From Arthrobacter sp. PGP41 (GTDB taxonomy: Bacteria > Actinomycetota > Actinomycetes > Actinomycetales > Micrococcaceae): 64,000 nucleotides of DNA. The notes below the pieces were generated by a model, which saw nothing but the letters and a program-made list of their open reading frames with translations, had not been told where the DNA came from and searched no databases. Location: NCBI RefSeq assembly GCF_002953935.1, contig NZ_CP026514.1:372001-436000 (forward strand), in the 5' to 3' direction. Positions 1 through 8,691 of the stretch are shown here, piece by piece. Position 1 is the stretch's first letter; every line of letters begins with the position of its first letter. Made by a program: the position numbers and the translations under genes.

Positions 1-454
1 CACTGACCCGGCCAAGTCCAAGGTTGCGGACAAGGTCGGGTTCGCGCCACTGCCCGCAGGTCCTGCAGGGTCCAAGCCCTACAACATCCCGTCCTGGGGC
101 CTTGCCGTCAACGAGGCGTCCAGCAACCAGGACAACGCGTGGAAATTCATCCAGTGGGCCACGGGCAAGGAACGCACCCTGGCCGCGCAGAAGGCCGGTG
201 TCCCCGGACCCAGGACTTCCGTCTGGTCCAACGCCGAGGGAACCTCCACCTACCCCAAGGACCTCGCCGAAGCCATCGCCGTCAGCGCGAAAAACGGTGT
301 TGGCCACGACCGTCCCCAGGTTGTCACCGTGGGCAAGGCCAGGGAAATCGTGGGCGAGCCCATCGTAGCCAGCATCACCGGCGCCGACCCCGCCGCCGCG
401 GCTGACTCAGCCCACGAAGCCTTCCAGAAGTTCCTGGACGGCGAAAAGAAGTAA
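1..454 (+). CDS. sugar ABC transporter substrate-binding protein, C-terminal part
   Basis: The reading frame is open from base 2 to the TAA at 452-454 and encodes the last 150 residues of an extracellular solute-binding protein. The start lies outside the window. The segment SWGLAVNEASSNQDNAWKFI followed by QWATGKERTLA is typical of the C-terminal lobe of MalE/family 1 sugar-binding proteins. Two MalF/MalG-type permeases follow at once, so this is the ligand-binding lipoprotein of the same importer. The signal peptide and lipobox cannot be seen. The substrate is probably a sugar acid or a galactoside, judged only from the catabolic genes downstream. Confidence 0.9.
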   Translation, partial: TDPAKSKVADKVGFAPLPAGPAGSKPYNIPSWGLAVNEASSNQDNAWKFIQWATGKERTLAAQKAGVPGPRTSVWSNAEGTSTYPKDLAEAIAVSAKNGVGHDRPQVVTVGKAREIVGEPIVASITGADPAAAADSAHEAFQKFLDGEKK

Positions 455-550
455 CGCAGCAGGCGCCTGCGTGCGCCACAGCCCGGCGGGACGGCAGACC
501 CTGTCGCCGTCCCGCCGCGGACCGCTCCCCCCCAACTCCTTAGGTGAACC

Positions 551-1504
551 ATGTCCGTAACGAACGCTCCCCGCAGCGCTCCCGCCCGCAGCGCCGGCCG
601 CCCTCCCAGCCTTGGGGGGAACATCTCCGCCTGGTCCAACCGGCACCGCAAATGGCTCTTTGCGGCCCCCGCGATGATCTTCGTCGGCGTTCTGATTGTC
701 TTCCCGCTGGTGTGGACCCTGTACCTGAGCCTCACCGATTCGCAGGGCTCGGTGCGCGCCGCCACGGAGTTCATCGGCCTTCAGAACTACCTCACTGTCC
801 TCACTGACACCGAACGCTTCTGGCCTGCAGTGGGCCGCACGCTGACCTTCACGGGTGTCGCGCTGGTCTGCGAGGTTGTGCTCGGCATGGGCATCGCTCT
901 GCTCCTATGGCGTCCCTTCCGCGGTGAAAAGTGGGTCCGCGTGGCCATCCTGCTTCCGCTGGTGGCCACCCCGGTTGCCGTCGGCATGATGTGGCGGCTG
1001 ATCTTCGATCCCAACATCGGCTTCGCCAACCAGTTGCTGGGAATGGTCGGCATTCCGCCGCAGCCCTGGCTTTCCGGCCAGGACACGGCCCTGGGCACAA
1101 CCATCTTCATGGACGTCTGGCAGTGGACCCCCATGGTGGTGCTGATCCTCCTGGCCGGGCTGACGTCCCTCTCCGATGAACCTGACGAGGCTGCCCGGGT
1201 GGATGGCGCGAACGCCTTCCAGCGCTTCTTCTACATCACGCTGCCCCTCATGATGCCCACCGTGATCGTTGCCATCCTGCTCCGCGGCATCGACGCCCTG
1301 AAGACCTTCGACATCCTGTACGCCACCAAGGGCAAAGGCGGCGGCTCCTTCAACGAAGTGGAAACCCTGAACGTCTATGCCTACGGACTGAGCTTCGACT
1401 ACAACCAGTACGGGCTGTCCTCCGCCGTCTTGATCCTGTTCTTCATGATCATCATCGGCTCCATGTGGCTGCTGACCATGCGCAAGAAAGCGGTAAGCAA
1501 ATGA
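551..1504 (+). CDS. sugar ABC transporter permease, MalF type
   Basis: A 317-residue inner-membrane permease of the binding-protein-dependent transport family. The N-terminus is Ser/Pro/Arg-rich and cytoplasmic, followed by about six hydrophobic segments. The cytoplasmic EAA loop is visible as DEPDEAARVDGANAFQRFF near residues 210-230, where the ATPase docks. It begins 96 bases after the binding protein and overlaps the next permease by four bases (ATGA), so the two subunits are translationally coupled. No ATP-binding subunit is encoded in this window. In actinobacteria such importers often share an MsiK-type ATPase encoded elsewhere. Confidence 0.93.
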   Translation: MSVTNAPRSAPARSAGRPPSLGGNISAWSNRHRKWLFAAPAMIFVGVLIVFPLVWTLYLSLTDSQGSVRAATEFIGLQNYLTVLTDTERFWPAVGRTLTFTGVALVCEVVLGMGIALLLWRPFRGEKWVRVAILLPLVATPVAVGMMWRLIFDPNIGFANQLLGMVGIPPQPWLSGQDTALGTTIFMDVWQWTPMVVLILLAGLTSLSDEPDEAARVDGANAFQRFFYITLPLMMPTVIVAILLRGIDALKTFDILYATKGKGGGSFNEVETLNVYAYGLSFDYNQYGLSSAVLILFFMIIIGSMWLLTMRKKAVSK

Positions 1505-2379
1505 CCGTCCTGACCCCAACCCAAACAGCCGGAAAGCCCCAGGTGCTTCACCGCCGCCGGAAGCCCCTGTCCGTCAGGCTCTACAAGGTCTTCCGGGTTG
1601 CAGCCCTCATTGCCGTGGTGGTGTTCCTCCTCGCCCCGCTGTTCTGGATGTTCCTTGCCTCCCTCAAGACCAACGTGGACATCTATGACACCGGCAAGGC
1701 CCTGTTTTTCACGCCCACCGGCGAGAACTACGCCAACGTCCTGCAGCGGAACAACTACTTCGTCTTCATTTTCAACAGCTTCTGGGTGGCCTTCGTTTCC
1801 ACCGCACTGTCCATTGTGCTCGGAGTGCCTGCCGCATACGCGATGAGCCGCTTCACGATGCACCGCTCCGCCCTCGTGGTCCTGATGGCCCGCGTGATTC
1901 CCGGCGTGTCACTGCTGGTGCCCTGGTACTACGTGTTCTCCAACCTGCGGATGGTGGGCCGTTTCGAGGTGCTTATCCTCAGCCACATGTTCGTTGCCCT
2001 GCCGCTGATCGTCTACATCATGATGAGCTACTTCGATTCACTGCCGTTGGAGCTGGAGGAGTCCGCCCAGGTGGACGGCCTCACCCCGATCGGCGCGTTC
2101 CGCCTCATCACGCTGCCGCTGTCCGTCGCGGGGATCGCCACGGCCGGGATCCTCTCGTTCATCTTTTCCTGGAACAACTTCATGTTCGCACTGGTGCTCT
2201 CCGGCTCCAGCACCAAGACGCTGCCCGTGGCCATCTTCGACTTTGTGTCCTACGCCAGCATCGACTGGGGCGGGCTGATGGCTGCTGCCACCGTGGTCAC
2301 CATCCCGATCATGATCATTGCGCTCTTCACGCAGAAGTACATCGTTTCCGGCCTCACCGCCGGCGCGACCAAGGGCTAG
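1501..2379 (+). CDS. sugar ABC transporter permease, MalG type
   Basis: A 292-residue second permease subunit. I chose the ATG at 1501 because it overlaps the TGA of the preceding permease as ATGA; an in-frame start at 1465 would lie inside the neighbour. It has about six transmembrane segments, and the EAA-loop region reads LEESAQVDGLTPIGAFRLI near residue 185. It forms the membrane heterodimer with the upstream MalF-type protein. The dehydratase gene follows after seven bases, so transport and catabolism are in one transcription unit. Confidence 0.93.
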   Translation: MTVLTPTQTAGKPQVLHRRRKPLSVRLYKVFRVAALIAVVVFLLAPLFWMFLASLKTNVDIYDTGKALFFTPTGENYANVLQRNNYFVFIFNSFWVAFVSTALSIVLGVPAAYAMSRFTMHRSALVVLMARVIPGVSLLVPWYYVFSNLRMVGRFEVLILSHMFVALPLIVYIMMSYFDSLPLELEESAQVDGLTPIGAFRLITLPLSVAGIATAGILSFIFSWNNFMFALVLSGSSTKTLPVAIFDFVSYASIDWGGLMAAATVVTIPIMIIALFTQKYIVSGLTAGATKG

Positions 2380-2386
2380 GGAACAG

Positions 2387-3535
2387 ATGACGTTCATCAG
2401 CAGGATTGAAACCTTCCTCGTCGCGCCGCGCTGGCTCTTCGTCCGGATCGAGACGGACAGCGGAATTGTCGGCTGGGGAGAGGCAACATGCGAAGGCCGC
2501 AGCGAGACGGTGCGCACCGCCGTCGAGCAGCTCGCCGAACTCCTGATCGGCAACGACGCACTGCGGATCGAGGACCACTGGCAGGTGATGACCAAAGGGT
2601 CCTTCTACCGCGGCGGCCCCATCCTCGCCAGCGCCGTCTCGGGCCTGGACCAGGCGCTCTGGGATATCGCCGGCAAGCACTTCAACACCCCCGTGCACCA
2701 GCTGCTGGGCGGCCACGTCCGGGACCGCATCCGAATGTACGGGTGGGTGGGCGGCGACGAACCCAACGAGGTGGCCGACCAGATCAGTGCCCAGCTGGAG
2801 GTGGGCCTCACCGCGGTGAAGATGAATGCCAGCGGCCGGATGAGCCCGATCGCCTCGGTGGCCGAGCTAGACGGCGTTGTCCGCCGGGTGGCCGCCGCCC
2901 GCGAAGTCCTGGGTGAGCACCGGGACGTTGCAGTGGACTTCCACGGCCGCTTCAGCCTCGCCAACGCCCGCCGCGTGGCGCCGCTGCTGGAACCGTACCG
3001 GCCTTTCTTCCTCGAAGAGCCCGTGGTCCCCGAGAACACGCACCTGCTGCGCGAGTTCACGTCGTCCACTACCACGCCGGTCTCCTCGGGCGAGCGGCTC
3101 TACAGCCGGCAGGAATTCCTGCCGGCGCTGCAGGCCGGCATCGCCGTGGCCCAGCCGGACCTCTCCCACGCGGGCGGCATCACGGAGGTCCGCAAGATCG
3201 CCTCGCTTGCCGAGGTCTATGAAGTCCAGCTGGCGCCGCACTGCCCGTTGGGCCCGCTGGCACTCGCCGCATGCCTCCAGGTGGGCTTCGCGACACCCAA
3301 CTTCCTGATCCAGGAACAGAGCATCGGCATCCACTACAACAAGGGTGCCGAGGTCCTGGACTACGTGGTGGACAAAACGCCACTGAAGTTTGTGGACGGC
3401 CACATCGAGCGGCTCACCGGACCCGGCCTGGGCATTGAGATCGACGAAGCCGTGGTCCGGGCCGCGGACAAGCGCGGACACGCCTGGCGGGGCCCGGTCT
3501 GGCGGCAGCCGGACGGCGCGTTCGCAGAATGGTGA
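2387..3535 (+). CDS. dgoD: D-galactonate dehydratase
   Basis: A 382-residue enolase-superfamily dehydratase that converts D-galactonate to 2-keto-3-deoxygalactonate. The length equals that of E. coli DgoD. Starting from the ATG at 2387, the expected catalytic set is present: Asp184 and His186 (VDFHGR), Glu210 (LEEP), Glu236 (GERL) and His285 (APHCPLGP). The N-terminal capping domain begins MTFISRIETFLVAPRW, as in galactonate dehydratases. A longer frame opening at 2318 overlaps the permease and is not needed. The product feeds the kinase at 4257 and the aldolase at 3589. Confidence 0.93.
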   Translation: MTFISRIETFLVAPRWLFVRIETDSGIVGWGEATCEGRSETVRTAVEQLAELLIGNDALRIEDHWQVMTKGSFYRGGPILASAVSGLDQALWDIAGKHFNTPVHQLLGGHVRDRIRMYGWVGGDEPNEVADQISAQLEVGLTAVKMNASGRMSPIASVAELDGVVRRVAAAREVLGEHRDVAVDFHGRFSLANARRVAPLLEPYRPFFLEEPVVPENTHLLREFTSSTTTPVSSGERLYSRQEFLPALQAGIAVAQPDLSHAGGITEVRKIASLAEVYEVQLAPHCPLGPLALAACLQVGFATPNFLIQEQSIGIHYNKGAEVLDYVVDKTPLKFVDGHIERLTGPGLGIEIDEAVVRAADKRGHAWRGPVWRQPDGAFAEW

Positions 3536-3588
3536 CGGCCCGGACTGCGGGCACGGACACGGACACCCCTCAAAAGGAGAATCCCGGC

Positions 3589-4260
3589 ATGGAAAACACC
3601 CTGACCCCCGAGGCCCTGCTGGCCGGGGTGCGCCAGGCCAGGCTGGTGGCGATCGTGCGCGGCACGGACGGCGCGGCCACGGGGAGGGCGGCCCTCGCTG
3701 CGATGGAGGAAGGCTTCAAGTACGTTGAAATCGCCCTGACGACGCCGGGAGCGCTCACCGCGATCAGCCAGGTTCGCGCCGCTGCACCCGCCGGGTGCTT
3801 CGTGGGCGCCGGGACCGTGCTGACAAAGCAGGACGCGGAAAACGTCGAGTCGGCGGGCGGCCAGTTTGTGGTCACCCCGTCACTCGCCCCCTCCATTGAG
3901 GCGGCGGCCGGGCGGGGGATCGCCGTCCTGGCCGGGGCCCTCACTCCGAGCGAGGCATTCGAGGCGATGAACCGCGGCGCCACGGCAGTCAAGCTTTTTC
4001 CCGCCTCCATCGGCGGGCCCGGTTACCTCAAGGCGCTGCGCGATCCGTTCCCGGACATCCCGTTCATCGCAGTGGGCGGCGTCGGGCTCGGGGAAGCCGC
4101 CGGGTACTGGGGAGCCGGGGCCATCGCGGTCGGGCTGGGAGGGCCGCTGTTCGGCGATGCCGGATCCGGGGGCGACCTTGCGCCGATGCGCGGACGCGCG
4201 CGCCGCTTTGTTGCCCTTGCCGCGGAGTACAACGGCCGGGCCGCCGAGGGCCTGCGGTGA
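3589..4260 (+). CDS. dgoA: 2-dehydro-3-deoxy-6-phosphogalactonate (KDPGal/KDPG) aldolase
   Basis: A 223-residue class I aldolase of the KDPG/KHG family, which splits 2-keto-3-deoxy-6-phospho sugar acids into pyruvate and glyceraldehyde 3-phosphate. I chose the ATG at 3589 because AAAAGGAGA ends eight bases upstream. An ATG at 3529 overlapping dgoD lacks such a site. The general base Glu47 (YVEIAL) and the Schiff-base Lys135 (TAVKLFPAS) are present, with the VGAGTVL phosphate loop. Specificity for the galacto form is inferred from the adjacent dgoD. The four-base GTGA overlap with the next gene indicates coupling. Confidence 0.9.
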   Translation: MENTLTPEALLAGVRQARLVAIVRGTDGAATGRAALAAMEEGFKYVEIALTTPGALTAISQVRAAAPAGCFVGAGTVLTKQDAENVESAGGQFVVTPSLAPSIEAAAGRGIAVLAGALTPSEAFEAMNRGATAVKLFPASIGGPGYLKALRDPFPDIPFIAVGGVGLGEAAGYWGAGAIAVGLGGPLFGDAGSGGDLAPMRGRARRFVALAAEYNGRAAEGLR

Positions 4261-5240
4261 CTGCCGCCGTCGAACGGCCTTCCGTGGACCTCCTGACCTT
4301 CGGCGAGTCCATGGTCTCCCTGCGCTCCGCCGGGCCGCTGTCCGCCGGCGGCGCCCTGACCATGCACGTTGCCGGCGCCGAGTCGAACGTGGCCGTCGGC
4401 CTTGCACGGCTCGGGCACAGCGTCACCTGGGCCGGCGTGGTGGGTGCCGATCCGCACGGCGAGTTCATCCTCCGCCAGCTCCGTGCCGAGGGGGTCCGGC
4501 TGGAGCACCGCGAGGTCGCTGCCCGACGGACCGGGGTGATGTTCCTTGAACAACGCACGGCCGACGTGACCCGCGCCTTCTACTACCGCTCCGGCTCGGC
4601 AGGGTCAACGCTGTGCCCGGAGGACGTGGAACAGGCCCTCAGCACGGGCGCCCGCATCCTCCACCTGACCGGCATCACGGCCGCCCTCAGCCTGGAGTCA
4701 CGGAAGGCAGTGGAATATGCTGCCGAACAAGCCGCCGGCGCCGGTGCAGTGGTGTCCTTCGACGTCAACTACCGCAGCAAGCTCTGGTCCCGGGAAGAGG
4801 CGCGGAAAGTGCTGGCACCGCTGGTGCGGCACGCCGGCATCCTGATCGCTTCCGACGACGAACTTGGCCTGGTTGCCGCCGCACCGGACAGTGCACCAGG
4901 GACCGGTGAATCGGCGATGGTTGCCGAAATCCTTGGGCTAGGAGTCCGCGAAGTTGTGGTCAAGCGGGGCGCGGCCGGCGCCAGCGTCCACACCCCGGAG
5001 GGCCGGTGGGACGCCCCGGCCGTCCCGGTGACCAGCATCGACACGGTGGGAGCCGGCGACGCCTTCACCGCCGGCTACCTGTCCGCCCTGCTTGACGGCG
5101 CCGACGTGGCCGGCCGCCTGCAGCGCGGCGTGCTCACCGGAGCCTTCGCCGTCAGCACTGCGGGCGACTGGGAAGGCCTTCCCGGCCGTGCGGAGCTCGC
5201 CCTGCTGGGAACCACTCCCAGCGGAGCCACGCAACGTTGA
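4257..5240 (+). CDS. PfkB-family 2-keto-3-deoxygluconate/galactonate kinase
   Basis: A 327-residue ribokinase-like (PfkB) sugar kinase starting at GTG 4257, overlapping the aldolase stop. It opens with [13 protein letters not shown] and ends with the anion-hole/catalytic signature [18 protein letters not shown], with Asp268 as the catalytic base. In this operon it would phosphorylate 2-keto-3-deoxy-galactonate or -gluconate before aldol cleavage. The galactonate and mannonate dehydratases on either side give the two epimeric keto-deoxy acids, so it may accept both. KdgK/DgoK assignment is by context and family. Substrate preference is not visible in the sequence. Confidence 0.88.
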   Translation: MTAAVERPSVDLLTFGESMVSLRSAGPLSAGGALTMHVAGAESNVAVGLARLGHSVTWAGVVGADPHGEFILRQLRAEGVRLEHREVAARRTGVMFLEQRTADVTRAFYYRSGSAGSTLCPEDVEQALSTGARILHLTGITAALSLESRKAVEYAAEQAAGAGAVVSFDVNYRSKLWSREEARKVLAPLVRHAGILIASDDELGLVAAAPDSAPGTGESAMVAEILGLGVREVVVKRGAAGASVHTPEGRWDAPAVPVTSIDTVGAGDAFTAGYLSALLDGADVAGRLQRGVLTGAFAVSTAGDWEGLPGRAELALLGTTPSGATQR

Positions 5241-5307
5241 CCCCTTCGCGGTCCACCCCTGCCCGCTTAACCCGCCGCTTTATCGATTAAGAAAGCCTGG
5301 ATCTTTT

Positions 5308-6537
5308 GTGAAAATCATTGCTGCTGATGTGTTTGTGACCAGTCCCTCCCGTAATTTCGTGACGCTTCGGATTACTACGGAGGATGGTGTGACCGGTATT
5401 GGTGATGCGACGCTGAACGGGCGTGAGCTCGCCGTCGCCGCCTATCTCAAAGAACACGTTGCGCAGTTGCTGATCGGGAAGGATCCGCACCGGATCGAGG
5501 ATACGTGGCAGTTTCTGTATCGGTCGGCGTATTGGCGGCGGGGGCCGGTGACGATGGCGGCGATCGCGGCGGTGGATATGGCGTTGTGGGATATTAAGGG
5601 CAAGCTGGCGGGGATGCCGGTGTACCAATTGCTCGGGGGTGCGTCGCGGAACGGTTTGCGGGCGTACGGGCACGCGTCGGGCGCGGATTTGCCGTCGTTG
5701 TTTGATTCGGTGCGGGAGCATCTGGAGCTGGGGTATAAGTCGATCCGGATCCAGACCGCGGTGCCGGGGATCAAGGCCGTGTACGGGGTCGCCGCGCAGG
5801 CGCAGGCTTCGGGGGAGCGGTATGACTACGAGCCGGCCGGGCGGGGTGCGTTCCCGGTGGAGGAGGATTGGGATACCCGGGCGTATCTGCGGCACCTGCC
5901 TACCGTGTTTGAGGCGGTCCGGAATGAGTTCGGTCCGGAGATCCCGTTGCTGCATGACGGGCATCACAGGATGACGCCGATTCAGGCGGCGAAGCTGGGC
6001 AAGGCGCTGGAGCCTTATGATTTGTTCTGGTTGGAGGACTGCACTCCGGCGGAGAACCAGGAGGCGCTGCGCCTGGTCCGGCAGCACACCACCACGCCGC
6101 TGGCGATCGGTGAGATTTTCAACACCGTGTATGACTACCAGACGATCATCAAGGAACAGCTGATCGATTACGTCCGGGCCGCGTCCACGCATTTTGGGGG
6201 GATCTCCCCGTTGAAGAAGGTGATGGATTTCGCCGCGCAGTACCAGATCAAGTCCGGCTTCCATGGTCCTACGGACATTTCCCCGGTGGGGTTCGCGGCG
6301 CAGCTGCATGTGGGCCTGGCGATCCACAATTACGGGATCCAGGAGTACATGCAGCATTCGGACAAGACCAACGAGGTGTTCGGGCAGTCCATGACGTTCG
6401 TGGACGGCTACCTCCACCCCGGGGACAAGCCCGGCATCGGCGTCGAATTCAATGAAGAAGCGGCGGCGGCGTTCCCGTACCAGCAGGCCTACCTGCCCTA
6501 CAACCGCCTCATCGACGGAACGGTCCACGACTGGTAG
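5308..6537 (+). CDS. manD: D-mannonate dehydratase, ManD/RspA type
   Basis: A 409-residue enolase-superfamily protein (GTG start at 5308) converting D-mannonate to 2-keto-3-deoxygluconate. The metal ligands are spaced 26 residues apart as expected: Asp217 (LLHDGHH), Glu243 (WLEDCTP) and Glu269 (AIGEIFN). The region [24 protein letters not shown] is the ManD-type active-site loop, and the C-terminus is VHDW. Start [19 protein letters not shown] is canonical. It follows the kinase by 67 bases and closes the operon. Codon use is unlike its neighbours until about 6390, with G- and T-ending codons replacing C-ending ones. A low-activity RspA-like member cannot be excluded. Confidence 0.9.
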   Translation: MKIIAADVFVTSPSRNFVTLRITTEDGVTGIGDATLNGRELAVAAYLKEHVAQLLIGKDPHRIEDTWQFLYRSAYWRRGPVTMAAIAAVDMALWDIKGKLAGMPVYQLLGGASRNGLRAYGHASGADLPSLFDSVREHLELGYKSIRIQTAVPGIKAVYGVAAQAQASGERYDYEPAGRGAFPVEEDWDTRAYLRHLPTVFEAVRNEFGPEIPLLHDGHHRMTPIQAAKLGKALEPYDLFWLEDCTPAENQEALRLVRQHTTTPLAIGEIFNTVYDYQTIIKEQLIDYVRAASTHFGGISPLKKVMDFAAQYQIKSGFHGPTDISPVGFAAQLHVGLAIHNYGIQEYMQHSDKTNEVFGQSMTFVDGYLHPGDKPGIGVEFNEEAAAAFPYQQAYLPYNRLIDGTVHDW

Positions 6538-6603
6538 GCCTCACGCGCTGCCGGAGGCCGGTTATTACCGCGTGTCAGCCCGCTGGCCTTCTTTCCAGCC
6601 GGC

Positions 6604-6639
6604 CGGGGTGGAGGCAGTGCAGCGCCGGCCTCCACCGGA
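6604..6639. terminator. hairpin between convergent manD and DUF4193 gene
   Basis: GGTGGAGGC at 6607-6615 pairs with GCCTCCACC at 6628-6636, around a 12-base loop. It lies between convergent genes and could end transcription from both sides. There is no clear U-tract, so this is a structural call. Confidence 0.45.
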
Positions 6640-6651
6640 CAAACCGCCCCT

Positions 6652-6951
6652 CTAGGACTCGCACTCCCGGCAGTACTTCTTGCCGTCCTTCTCCCTGGCG
6701 AGCTGGCTGCGGTGATGGACCAGGAAGCAGGACATGCAGGTGAATTCATCGGCCTGGACCGGCACCACATGGATCTGGAGCTCCTCGTTTGAGAGGTCCG
6801 CCCCGGGCAGCTCGAAACTGTCCGCGAGCTCCGCCTCGTCTACGTCGGCTATAGCCTCCCGTCGGCCCGACTTCTCGGTCTTCAGCTCCTCGAAGCCGGC
6901 GTTAGGCTCTTCCTCGGGCGTCACCCGTGGAGCGTCATAGTCAACTGACAT
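6652..6951 (-). CDS. DUF4193 family zinc-ribbon protein
   Basis: A 99-residue small acidic protein. I chose the start MSVDYDAPRVTPEE because an ACAGGAGA ribosome-binding site precedes it; the frame stays open for 18 more codons upstream. The C-terminus carries two CxxC pairs (CMSC ... CREC) that could bind zinc, with HHRSQLAREKDG between. The ADVDEAELADSFELPGADLSNEEL segment is the conserved core of actinobacterial DUF4193. Its function is unknown. It stands alone on the minus strand, convergent with manD. Confidence 0.9.
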   Translation of the reverse strand: MSVDYDAPRVTPEEEPNAGFEELKTEKSGRREAIADVDEAELADSFELPGADLSNEELQIHVVPVQADEFTCMSCFLVHHRSQLAREKDGKKYCRECES

Positions 6952-7037
6952 CGATGTGTTCTCCTGTCGGCTGGAAGCAGTTTGTTCTGAACAGAGCAAC
7001 AACATGAAGGCGGGCCGGGTTATTCCCGATGGTTAAA

Positions 7038-7057
7038 TAGGTAGACTGATCTAACTA
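7038..7057. promoter_or_regulatory. candidate TetR-family operator
   Basis: TAGGTAGACTGATCTAACTA is an imperfect palindrome: TAGGTAGA and TCTAACTA match at seven of eight positions around a four-base centre. It lies 21 bases before the TetR start. Autoregulation of the TetR-exporter operon is the natural reading. Confidence 0.5.
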
Positions 7058-7078
7058 CTTTTGACCCAAGGAGTCGCT

Positions 7079-7735
7079 TTGTCCCTCCCGCGAACCACCA
7101 GATCCGGCGCTCCCGTTGCCGCTTCGGGCGGACCAGCAGCCGCGAAGCCAGTTCGCGCCGGATCGACCAGGCATCCGGCCCGGGTGCTGCTGCTTGACGC
7201 TGCGGCCCGGCTCTTTTACGCCCGCGGTGTGGGGTCCACCGGCATCGATGCCATCACCGCTGAAGCCGGCGTGGCCAAGAAGAGCCTTTATAACAATTTC
7301 TCCTCGAAAGCGGAGCTGGTGGCGGCCTACCTGGAAGCCCGGCACGATGAATGGCTTGGCATGTACCGCCGGCGGCTGGAAACCGCGAAGACTCCGCAGG
7401 AACGGGTACTGGCCGTCTTTGACGCGTACATGGACCATGCGAATTTCGCCTACCAGGACGGGTTCAGGGGATGCGGGCTGCTCAATGCGGCAGCGGAACT
7501 TCCCGCGGGGGCGGCCGGGCGGGTGGCGGTCCGGGAGCACAAGGAGGAGGTTGAGGAACTGCTGGCCGGGCACGTCGCCGAACTCCTGCCGGGGCAGGAT
7601 GAGCGCACCGCCGGACTGGCCCGGCACCTGGCTTTCCTGCTTGAGGGTGCCATGGCAAGGGCAGGGCTGGAGGGGGATGACCAACGACTGAAGGACGGCC
7701 GGACCATCGCTGCCCGGCTGTTGGAGGGGCTGTGA
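7079..7735 (+). CDS. TetR/AcrR family transcriptional regulator
   Basis: A 218-residue repressor. I placed the start at TTG 7079 because AAGGAG sits five bases upstream (7068-7073). The TTG at 7061 has no such site. The N-terminal helix-turn-helix reads GIDAITAEAGVAKKSLYNNFSSKAELVAAYL, the family signature, after a basic N-terminal tail of about 30 residues. The C-terminal ligand domain is alpha-helical and unspecific. The stop overlaps the GTG of the exporter gene, so regulator and transporter are co-translated, and an operator-like palindrome lies just upstream. Confidence 0.9.
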   Translation: MSLPRTTRSGAPVAASGGPAAAKPVRAGSTRHPARVLLLDAAARLFYARGVGSTGIDAITAEAGVAKKSLYNNFSSKAELVAAYLEARHDEWLGMYRRRLETAKTPQERVLAVFDAYMDHANFAYQDGFRGCGLLNAAAELPAGAAGRVAVREHKEEVEELLAGHVAELLPGQDERTAGLARHLAFLLEGAMARAGLEGDDQRLKDGRTIAARLLEGL

Positions 7736-8691
7736 ACCCGGGCGCCGGAAATTTCAAGGTGACGCTCTGGGGCGCTTTGTGCGTTGCGGCCGCATCCGTG
7801 CTGTGGGGAACCACGGGCACGGCTGCCACCTTCGCCCCGTCGCTGAGTCCGTTGGCCGTTGGGGCGGTGGCCATGGGAATCGGCGGGCTGCTCCAGGCCC
7901 TTTACGCCGTCGGTGCCATCGCCGGGCAGTGGCCGGGCCTGCTGGACCGCTGGCGCCTGGTGTCCTTGGGTGCAGCGGCGGTGGCCGTCTATCCCCTCGC
8001 CTTCTACAGCTCGATGCGTCTTTCGGGGGTAGCAGTGGGAACTGTGGTTTCCATTGGCTCGGCGCCGGTGGCGGCCGCCCTCATTGAGCGTTTCGCGGAC
8101 GGAAAGCCGCTCACCCGGAGGTGGCTGGCCGGAGCTTTCCTGGGTGTCACGGGCGCAGCACTGTTGTCCTTCGCCGGGCAGGGGCACGGGCAGGCCGCCG
8201 GCTCCGGTTCCCCCGGCGGGTCATGGACGCCATTGGCGGGAATAGCCCTGGGCCTGGTGGCCGGTGCCACGTATGCCGTGTATTCCTGGGCAGCCCACCG
8301 CCTTATCGGCGGCGGCCTGTCCTCGCGGGCTGCCATGGGAACTGTCTTTGGCCTCGGTGGGCTCCTGCTGATGCCCGTGCTCGCGGTCACCGGTGCGCCC
8401 CTGCTGGAATCCTGGACCAATTTCTCGGTGGGGGCCTACATGGCACTGGTTCCGATGTTTGCCGGCTATGTCCTGTTCGGCTGGGGCCTGGCCAGGATCC
8501 GGGCCAGCACTGCCACCGGCATCTCCCTGCTGGAAACGGTGGTGGCGGCGGTCCTGGCAGTGCTGGTGGTGGGTGAACGCCTGCCCCTCCATGGTTGGCT
8601 TGGCGCCGCCGTCGTGATTTTCAGCCTCTTCATCCTGACGCCCCGGAGGCCGGCCGCTGGTCCGGCGGCGGGGCCGCTACCGCCGTCGTAG
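7732..8691 (+). CDS. EamA/DMT-superfamily transporter
   Basis: A 319-residue membrane protein with about ten hydrophobic segments in two repeated EamA halves. The first begins LWGALCVAAASVLWGTTGTAATF, and the second ends SLLETVVAAVLAVLVVGERLPLHGWLGAAVVI with the typical GE-LP motif. Members export metabolites, amino acids or drugs. The GTG start overlaps the TetR stop by four bases, so the substrate probably is, or resembles, the ligand of that regulator. The 3' end overlaps the convergent reductase gene by 15 bases. Confidence 0.9.
   Translation: MNPGAGNFKVTLWGALCVAAASVLWGTTGTAATFAPSLSPLAVGAVAMGIGGLLQALYAVGAIAGQWPGLLDRWRLVSLGAAAVAVYPLAFYSSMRLSGVAVGTVVSIGSAPVAAALIERFADGKPLTRRWLAGAFLGVTGAALLSFAGQGHGQAAGSGSPGGSWTPLAGIALGLVAGATYAVYSWAAHRLIGGGLSSRAAMGTVFGLGGLLLMPVLAVTGAPLLESWTNFSVGAYMALVPMFAGYVLFGWGLARIRASTATGISLLETVVAAVLAVLVVGERLPLHGWLGAAVVIFSLFILTPRRPAAGPAAGPLPPS

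Noticed and set aside
5287..6528. 413-codon open frame on the minus strand opposite manD
   Set aside because: It is a by-product of the G-ending codon bias of manD. It is Arg/His/Leu-rich, has no domain, and the plus frame carries all catalytic residues.
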